Source of the DNA: Viola odorata
Lineage: Eukaryota; Streptophyta; Magnoliopsida; Malpighiales; Violaceae
NCBI GenBank assembly: GCA_963691705.1
Contig: OY829542.1
Coordinates: forward strand, 41,475,105-41,539,104
Direction: 5' to 3'
DNA length: 64,000 nucleotides
How positions within the stretch are numbered: position 1 is the first letter of the stretch; the number at the start of each line of letters is the position of its first letter. This document shows, one piece after another, positions 57,161 through 64,000 of the stretch. The translations under genes were made by a program, and so were the position numbers. Below the pieces are notes generated by a model that saw nothing but the letters and a program-made list of their open reading frames with translations, was not told the origin of the DNA and did not search any database.

Positions 57161-58431
57161 CTGTAATTGTATAATGCAATGTGTTTGAAGCAAGAGGAGT
57201 GGATTGCTCCCCCTTGTAATTATGCACAATTATGGTATATTTATATTTATATATCCATGCATTTATAATGCAATAATTTTTTAAAATGAACCAAGATTTT
57301 AGACGCATAAATTTTAAAACTTCCTCATTCATTTCACCATTCTTGTAATTTTAGATTGTTGCATTTGTCAAATTGAAGTGCGTCCATCTTTTCTAATATA
57401 TACATGTGGATGGTTTGAGCTTCTCAAAGCTAAGAACTGAGGAAGAAGATGGTAAATTGGGCAAATAGTAATCCGAAATGGCACTAAGTCCTGCCAGTCA
57501 AAAAAAAACTTTTTTTTCCCCAATATAAATTGCATTTGCATCAACAATAATGTTTCTCGTTTTACTAATTAATCAGGAAAAGAAGAAATGGAATCGTTTC
57601 ATTAAAACACAAAATGGGAAATACAATGACCGATTTTGATTCTATCATTTCATTTGATTGAGTCAATGGTCGATTTTATTTCCTTTTACATGCCCACAAG
57701 AAAACATGGTCTCCAAATTTTGAATCTGAACCATTCATAACCTTTTTATAAAATGAATCTGTTTCATAAATACGAAAAATCTTCCCAATTCTCCTTATAT
57801 GAGATTGGTTCTTTAAATGCAATTGTGATTAATGAGGGTTTAAGGCTAAATGATATTTAGCCCTCTGTAATAAATGCAACAAGAATTTTGATTCGAGTTT
57901 AAGTTCAATTCATTGCTGTTTGTGACAAGAAAAGTCACAAAAAGCAATGTTTATGTCTTCTTTTTTTTTAGATTTAAACCACACTAAAATATTAAATTAT
58001 GATTATATTTATTTACACCGGCATAACCCAATGGGTAAAGCGCTCCCAATATATAATTTCTCCCCATACATAAAGATTGAACTAGCAACCTCTTATTTAA
58101 AGAATGAAAGTGTCAAACTATTTACACCAATAACTCATTGGTCAACCATATTTTTCAGTAATGTGATATTAGGTCAGCATAGTGTAATTTTCACAAGAAA
58201 AAAAAGTAATTTATTGGAGAGTGATGTATTTGTTTTTTTATAGGCGGAAGTGAGATTGGAATTTGAGTTTGATTCCCTACTAGTATTTTTCCTATCAATC
58301 ACATAACCAATGAGTTACATGCCCACTGGCTATTGGAGAATGATTTATAGAGTTACATATTTTTATTTAGTTGATAACATCATATTCTCAATAATAGTAA
58401 ATTAGTATTTTTTACATATATAGACTTATAC
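57161..58431. other. AT-rich intergenic DNA upstream of the subtilase gene
   Basis: No gene is seen. Around 58017-58105 lies CCAATGGGTAAAGCGCTCCC followed by a block whose complement reads GGTTGCTAGTTCAATC. This resembles the A- and B-box order of tRNA-derived SINEs, but the element borders are not visible. Confidence 0.45.
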
Positions 58432-58434
58432 TTA

Positions 58435-60758
58435 GTGCCTGTTTGGCATTCTGGTTTGGTACCAGAAAGTTAGTTTCCAAAACCAAAATACCAAAAAAGA
58501 TGTTTGGTAAGAAGCCCAGTTTGCAAACCAGCAAAATTGCTGGTTTCAGTACTGGTGGGATTTGCTCTAGCTCCAAAATCATAGTTTTGGAAAAACACGG
58601 GAAGATCCCTGATTTTAAATGGACAAAAATGTCCTTAAAGTTTGAAAGAATTGCAATTATACCCAGTATATATTTATATGTTCTTCCTCATTTTTTCAGA
58701 TTCTCTCTCTCCTCCAACCGCACTCCCTCCTCTCCAAATCAATTTCTTCTTCATTTTCTACTCAAATCCTACCCAAATTCTCTCAAAATTTCACCGATCA
58801 ATCTTTACATATATACAAACAAAACCCATTGATCAATTTCACAAATAATCCGCCAAATCTTTCCAAAATCAAAAATCCCCAAATCCGAAACCCTCGCCGC
58901 CTCTCTCACCATCGTTGTCACCGACTGAGGAAACTCTCATCTCCATCATCGTCATCAACGTAAGCTCTCCTATACTCGTTCTTGTTTTGGTATTTCAATG
59001 CTGTAGAAAATTGGCCCTGGATTTGTTCTGGAAAATTATAGATTTGCTCTGTGCTCATTTATATTTGCTACTACTGCACTTGCTGTCATGACAACCACTA
59101 ACGACTTCCCTTCCGTTACTGCCTTTTCCAATTAAGTTTTACGACCTAGGTTTTTATTTTGTTTGGCCAAATGATATGTTTTATTGGTAATGTTGTGCCT
59201 AGTACATCCATCCTCATTTTTTTTGTATTGATGGGACTTCAATATATACCATGTATGAATGAATAAGGGTATTCCATATGCTGATTGTGATTATCGTAAT
59301 CATTTCAGTTTGAGGTATTTGCTTATGTTGTATTTTTTGATGGAATATGCAAGGCATTTTAACCAGATGGGTTGAGTCTTGCCATGAGCTTTTGATGGCT
59401 ATCATAGGCTATTGTGTATATGCCTTTAGGCAATTCTAGATGTATCTGATGTTCTGTTGCTTTGTTGTGAAGTTCATGACTATGATGCTGGAGTGTTGTG
59501 CTTGCATTAACCTAACATCTGGGATGCTGTATAGGATGTGTAGAAATTGATTGGTATGTGATTCTAAAATTCTTTTGTCTGTTTTTCAAGTGGATGAATC
59601 TGTGAATGGCATGGACCGACGCATTCCTCCAGTTATAAGGCAAGTGTCATCTCAGGCATTATTAGTAGCCCAAATGGCTCCAGTAGCAGCTCGTGCGGTT
59701 GCTTCTGAGGTGCAGCGTGCTGGTGTTAAGGAGACTGCCTCTGAGTTTGTGAAAACTGTGTACGCTAAGTATGAGCCTAAGGCCAAGGAGATGTACGTCA
59801 AGTATGAGCCTAAAGCAGAGCAATGTGTTGTCTCAGCCTGGCGTAAGCTCAACCAACTTCCACTCTTCCCCCGAGTGGCTCTAGTTGTTTTGCCCACTGC
59901 CGCATTTTGTTCTGAGAAGTATAATCAGACTGTGATGAGCACTACAGAAAAAGGATACAAGGTGCCGTCCTATCTGCCCTTGGTTCCTACTGAGAGGATC
60001 GCCAAGGTGTATAAGGATGACGTGCCTGAAATGAGTCCATTAGTTTCTAACTGAATGAGCTGCTGATATGTTGTAGAGAACGGCCAATGTCTTTTATTCG
60101 GTGACATCGTTTTATTATATTTGTTGACATTTCTGTTTTGTGTGTTTGAACCAAAGTAAGTTTGAATAGTGTGTTGTAAGGTTTTCTGTATTCTCCTGGT
60201 GGTTTAGGACAGTAAAATAATAACCATGCACATATTATTAGCATGTACGGATTGGTTAATGGTGATTAGACCCATGCTTTGTTCTTTTTCACTTGGTAAG
60301 CATGAGCGAGTCGACAGATTTTGAAGTTGAAAACTTTTTCATGTAATTTTATTACAATTTCAGAGTAACTCATTCCATTTTCGAAGCTAATAGTTTAAAA
60401 CTTTTTATTGTATTAGATAAATATTTATTTATGGTATTAATAACTTAAATTTTTATGGTATTAATAAGTTTAATTATTTATTATATTAGATAAATATTAG
60501 GTGGTAGATGTTAGATTATAAATAAATTGATTAAAAACATATATAAAGATACTAAAAAAATTAATTATAACATTTGAAATGAATTGTGCCCTTTATGGTC
60601 ATTTTACATTCAAACCATAGTTTTGAAAAAACTGTTTTACCAAACACCTCAACTATCTCACCACATTTTAAAAAATTTAGCAAACAACACACTCCGTTTC
60701 CCAGAAGTCGTTTTTCCACCAAAAAAATTCCCACAGAACCGGAACACTAAACAGACCC
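58435..60758 (+). mobile_element. PIF/Harbinger-like non-autonomous element carrying a gene fragment
   Basis: The 2324-bp segment starts GTGCCTGTTTGGCATTCTGG and its inverted other end starts GGGTCTGTTTAGTGTTCCGG (14 of 20 match). TTA flanks it on both sides (58432-58434 and 60759-60761), the target site of PIF/Harbinger. Subterminal sequences also agree, for example TGTTTGGTAA in both arms. Inside are a 5'-UTR-like C/T-rich segment ending in a splice-donor-like AACGTAAGC near 58959 and the REF/SRPP exon. No transposase is present. Confidence 0.6.
59591..60054 (+). pseudogene. REF/SRPP family (lipid-droplet-associated type) C-terminal exon
   Basis: After an acceptor-like TTTTTCAAG at 59590 an open exon encodes 153 residues from [23 protein letters not shown] to a natural stop. 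It has the duplicated [17 protein letters not shown] segment, the [18 protein letters not shown] segment and the [14 protein letters not shown] tail of rubber elongation factor / small rubber particle / lipid-droplet-associated proteins. These coat lipid droplets or rubber particles and act in stress responses. Family members have about 80 more N-terminal residues on an upstream exon, which I cannot find in the preceding kilobase. The exon itself shows no damage. It is probably a captured fragment, though use of an internal Met or of a distant exon is possible. Confidence 0.75.
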
Positions 60759-60761
60759 TTA

Positions 60762-61136
60762 GGGGTGAACGTTGGGTTAGTTCGGTTCGGTTCGGTTTGA
60801 TTTGATTCGGATAAATTTTAAATTTAGGTTATAAAAAAATCTCTTCATCCAAACTAATCAAAATTATTTCAATTATTCATATTTGTAATCCAAATTAATT
60901 TAGCTTTAATACTCGTATATATTTAAATTATTCAATTTTTATTTGAAAATTTCCCTATGGGTATAAGTTAAATGCGACAATCAAATAAAAAAATAAGAAA
61001 AAAAGAAGGAAAAATCAAGTAGATGATAGAATTTTGGATAACAAAATGAGTTATAATATAAAATAATTCAAATATTTAATGAAGTCTTATAAGCACAAAA
61101 TAATAAAACTAGAGCATAGTGTCACACACTCTAAGT
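60762..61136. other. AT-rich intergenic DNA
   Basis: Only a short TTCGG repeat (about 60781-60800) stands out. Confidence 0.5.
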
Positions 61137-61409
61137 TTAAGGTGCGTTTGATTCACGGAATCAAGGGGGAAAGTGAATCAAAAATCTGAGATTTTGTACT
61201 TTATTGCGTTTGGTTGGTGCAAGCAAAGTTAGACTCCTCGGAATCCAACTTTCCTTGACTCCTCCATTTTTTCCTATTTTGGAGGAAAATGATTCCCTCA
61301 CTAGGGTGTGAATAATCTCACTTTCCTGAGTCTAGGGAAAGTTGTGTGTTATTAAATTACTTAATTACCCATATTTTAAATACCACAAAATATTAGAGTT
61401 TTTTCTCAC

Positions 61410-61414
<5 letters not shown>

Positions 61415-61462
<48 letters not shown>
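61415..61462. repeat. TA microsatellite
   Basis: About 23 TA dinucleotides in an almost pure run inside the second Harbinger-like element. Confidence 0.95.
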
Positions 61463-61466
<4 letters not shown>

Positions 61467-62637
61467 GGTTTAACTATAATTAGGTCATTGCCTCCTCTAT
61501 ATTTTTCTTCGTTCTCAACTTGTATTGCCTTATATTTACCAAGACAACATTCACGTTCGCACTGCTTTGCCTTGTGGTCCTAGTCTCATTTGATCAGGTA
61601 GTTTCTCATGTTTTGGGCACGATGCTTATCGTATGGTTTTATTCTTCTCTTCTCATTGCAATGTTTATATCATTTCTAAAGTTTGCGCTTAAGCCTTCAA
61701 ATCATATGCGATAATTTGAAGTAGTTTGGTACGAACTGAAAAGTCATAATTTTATTGTATTAGGTAAGAAGATTTCCTGGCTCGGTGTTATCAAGAAAGG
61801 TATAATGTTCTTAATCTTATTTCTTATACTGTAACTCTTTAGCTTTAATATTACTTCATTTTTTATCTTTAATTGCATGTAGAACTCCTAATTTCATCTG
61901 CTAATTTGCTATGTACTTGTATTGCTTTTCCACTTAATATACGCTATTGTCTATATATATAATGGATTGCAAATATAAATATTGATGTTACCACTAACAA
62001 ATTAGAAATTGCAACTTTTTTCAAGAAAGTGACTGAGAACAGTGATAAGAAAATAATGTTGTTTCAAGAGATCATGAAGATTGATGGATTATCTGAAGAA
62101 AAAATGATGGATGTTGGGGAGTTAATCATGAAAGATAGCCACAAGATTGATTTTTTCTTTGCACACCCATAACAATTCAGGAAGAGATATGTCGTCAAAC
62201 AACTTAAAGAACTTCATGGCAGATATAGGCCAACCTTTGACATCGATCCACAGGATGACTAATCAATTAGATGAACTTCATGGCGTATTATTGTACTTTA
62301 GATTTTGAAGACATTTTATTATTGCAGTGAAGTTTATTTTACATAGCTAGAACAATGTGTCATACTTTGCTATAAAATAATTGACTTTGCAAGTTTGATG
62401 ATTTAGGTTTAGGTTCTTTTGAATTCGAAAGTATGTTTACTTGTTATTAAACATCATACTTTTCCACTAATGATGATCGTGGTACAAATAATGATGGTAC
62501 TGAAGAAACATTCCATGGTTCATAGTGACAATACTTGTGCTAGCACATCACTTGCTAACGCTTCAACATTGAGTAATAATGTTCAACAAGTCCCTTATTT
62601 TTTTTTCTATTTGGTTTTTCTTAGTTATTTTTTGATG

Positions 62638-62945
62638 TGTTGGGTCAGTCCGGCTCATCATGCTTGCTAATATGGGTTTCACTATTTAATTTTATTGATG
62701 ACTGGATTCGACATTTGAGAACATATTATCCACGATTTCAAAATATATAAATCTACATTATATTGTACTTGAAATAATTATTATTTATTAAGGGCAGACG
62801 TGTTGGCTCAGTTCGGCTCGTCATGCTTGCTAATATGGTTTTCACTATTTAATTTTATTGATGACTGGATTCGACATCTGAGAACATATTATCCACGATT
62901 TTAAAATATATCAACTTGAAATAATTATTATTTATCAAGGGTAGA
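62638..62945 (+). repeat. Tandem duplication of about 160 bp
   Basis: The unit starting TGTTGGGTCAGTCCGGCTC (62638-62800) is repeated from 62801 (TGTTGGCTCAGTTCGGCTC) to about 62945 with a few substitutions and a short deletion. Confidence 0.9.
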
Positions 62946-63371
62946 GTAGTAATTGCTCTTACTTTCTCTTAGAATTCTCAACTACAAAACACACACAAAA
63001 ATTTCACTTTCCTGAGAATCTTAAATGTCAACAAAATGTAAAACACTAACATTCCCCTCAATCACTCTCCCGAGGTGATGATTCCAAGAGGAAAAATAGC
63101 ATTCTATGAACCAAACACATTCTTATTGTAAAATTTAACTATACCAAGTTAAACTAAAAATACTTCATGAAAAATCACTTTATGTTCCTAACTTCCTTTA
63201 TTTCCTTTACCCTTTAAGAAGGGAGAAAAAAAATTTAGCACCATTATTTTAATTGCACATTTTTTCTCACAAAATGGCAACAAGTAGCAAAAATAACAAA
63301 ATGGCAGGAAGCACATTAAAATCTAGCATTTTGTTAGCAACAGGTAGCTAATTACAGGGATTACAAGATCA

Positions 63372-64000
63372 TGAGAGGAAATGGATATGGTGTCTTTTTA
63401 TGCATGTTTTTCCTTCCTTTCAAGTCCAATTTCATGCTTGATACTACTAATTTGTCTTGTTTTCCAACCACTTTGCAGATTTGGACTAAAGGGAGAAACT
63501 TGAGGAAAAACGCGCCATTTGGATGCATGTCTGCTGATCTTACATCGTCAAGCCCTAGATGCGTTTTGTCGTCGAGACCTACCGTCGGGACCTAGATGAG
63601 ATCTTATGTCCAGGCCTAGACAACGCACGTGCATGTTTCTTTCCAGATGACGCTTGACCAAAGATGCTAAAAAGATTCTAGCGGGATTCCATGCCAAGAT
63701 CAGCCAGCTCAGCAGAGAATATTCCACTCTGCCATTTTGTCCCCTAGTGGGGTTGTTAGGCTATATATAGAACCTTAACTTTTGGGTTAATGGGGGCTTT
63801 TCTTTAGAATATTTTGCTGATTTCTAGGGTTTGCAATCATTGTAGCCGCCTCTTTAACATTGGGATCCGTTCTTAGTTTATTTTTCCAGAAACCGGGCTC
63901 CGGTTGGTTTTTAATCTAGATTCTCGTTTTCATCCGCACCTCTTCTCTGTTTATGTTGCTTTCTCCATCCATTTTGTGTATGAATTCCAATATGAGTGGC
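63372..64000 (+). repeat. Partial LTR of a further Athila-like element, cut by the window end
   Basis: From TGAGAGG at 63372 the sequence shares the order of blocks of the LTR of E: TTTGCAGATTTGGACTAAAG against TTGTAGATCAGTGCTAAAAG, and TGTCCCCTAGTGGGGTTGTTAG (near 63739) against the same block near 36585 and 48399. A TATATATAG box follows at about 63762. The rest lies beyond the window. Confidence 0.6.

Larger units (their letters stand above)
61140..63122. mobile_element. Second PIF/Harbinger-like element
   Basis: The ends AGGTGCGTTTGATTCACGGAAT and, inverted, GAATGTGTTTGGTTCATAGAAT agree at 15 of about 22 positions, with TTA on both sides (61137-61139 and 63123-63125). Inside, about 62028-62265 retains a broken frame with a helical acidic segment that might be the tail of the Myb-like protein of Harbinger elements, which is only a guess. 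No DDE transposase is visible. Confidence 0.55.

Noticed and set aside
58017..58105. Functional tRNA gene
   Set aside because: No cloverleaf can be formed; only degenerate A- and B-box-like blocks are present.
59551..60054. Calling the REF/SRPP frame a complete gene starting at 59551
   Set aside because: The first residues before VDES come from intron-like sequence ending in an acceptor, and the family N-terminus is missing.

Overview
This window looks like nuclear DNA of a flowering plant, most likely a eudicot. The support is an intron-rich subtilase gene of the AIR3/SBT5.3 type, an REF/SRPP-type exon, Stowaway-, Emigrant- and Harbinger-like DNA elements, and Ty3/gypsy retrotransposons of the Tat and Athila lineages. 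There are no prokaryotic features. All assignments come from reading the sequence; no database search was run.

Layout. About 1-49467 is a nest of LTR retrotransposons. A gag fragment of an older Ty3/gypsy element (X, 1-1622) abuts a minus-oriented Tat-type element A (1623-6045, continued at 22130-22578). A is split inside its integrase gene by the 16.1-kb plus-oriented Tat element B (6046-22129). At about 22578 A is fused to the 3' half of a plus-oriented Tat-type element D (22579-25157, continued at 35333-36050). D is itself split by the young 10.2-kb Tat element C (25158-35327, perfect 5-bp target duplication, near-identical LTRs). An Athila element E follows (36187-49467), carrying a Stowaway MITE. 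From 49468 to the end the DNA is AT-rich and gene-bearing: an Emigrant-like MITE, a foldback element, an 11-exon subtilase gene on the minus strand (52037-57006), a TTA-flanked Harbinger-like element containing an REF/SRPP exon (58435-60758), a second Harbinger-like element (61140-63122), and the start of another Athila-like LTR (63372-end).

How the parts work together. In the Tat elements the sense transcript encodes Gag-protease-RT-RNase H-second RNase H-integrase. The roughly 9 kb between pol and the 3' LTR in B holds up to four antisense genes, each with a TATA-like box, and the largest type carries a small intron at a conserved place. C lost most of this cassette by one 5.6-kb deletion but kept the outermost antisense gene. 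Between pol and the antisense genes lies an array of five imperfect repeats, each able to fold into a hairpin, in A, B and C. Some base-paired positions change together between copies. The hairpin array, the antisense gene cassette and the SRPP exon inside a transposon are the observations I rate most worth following up.
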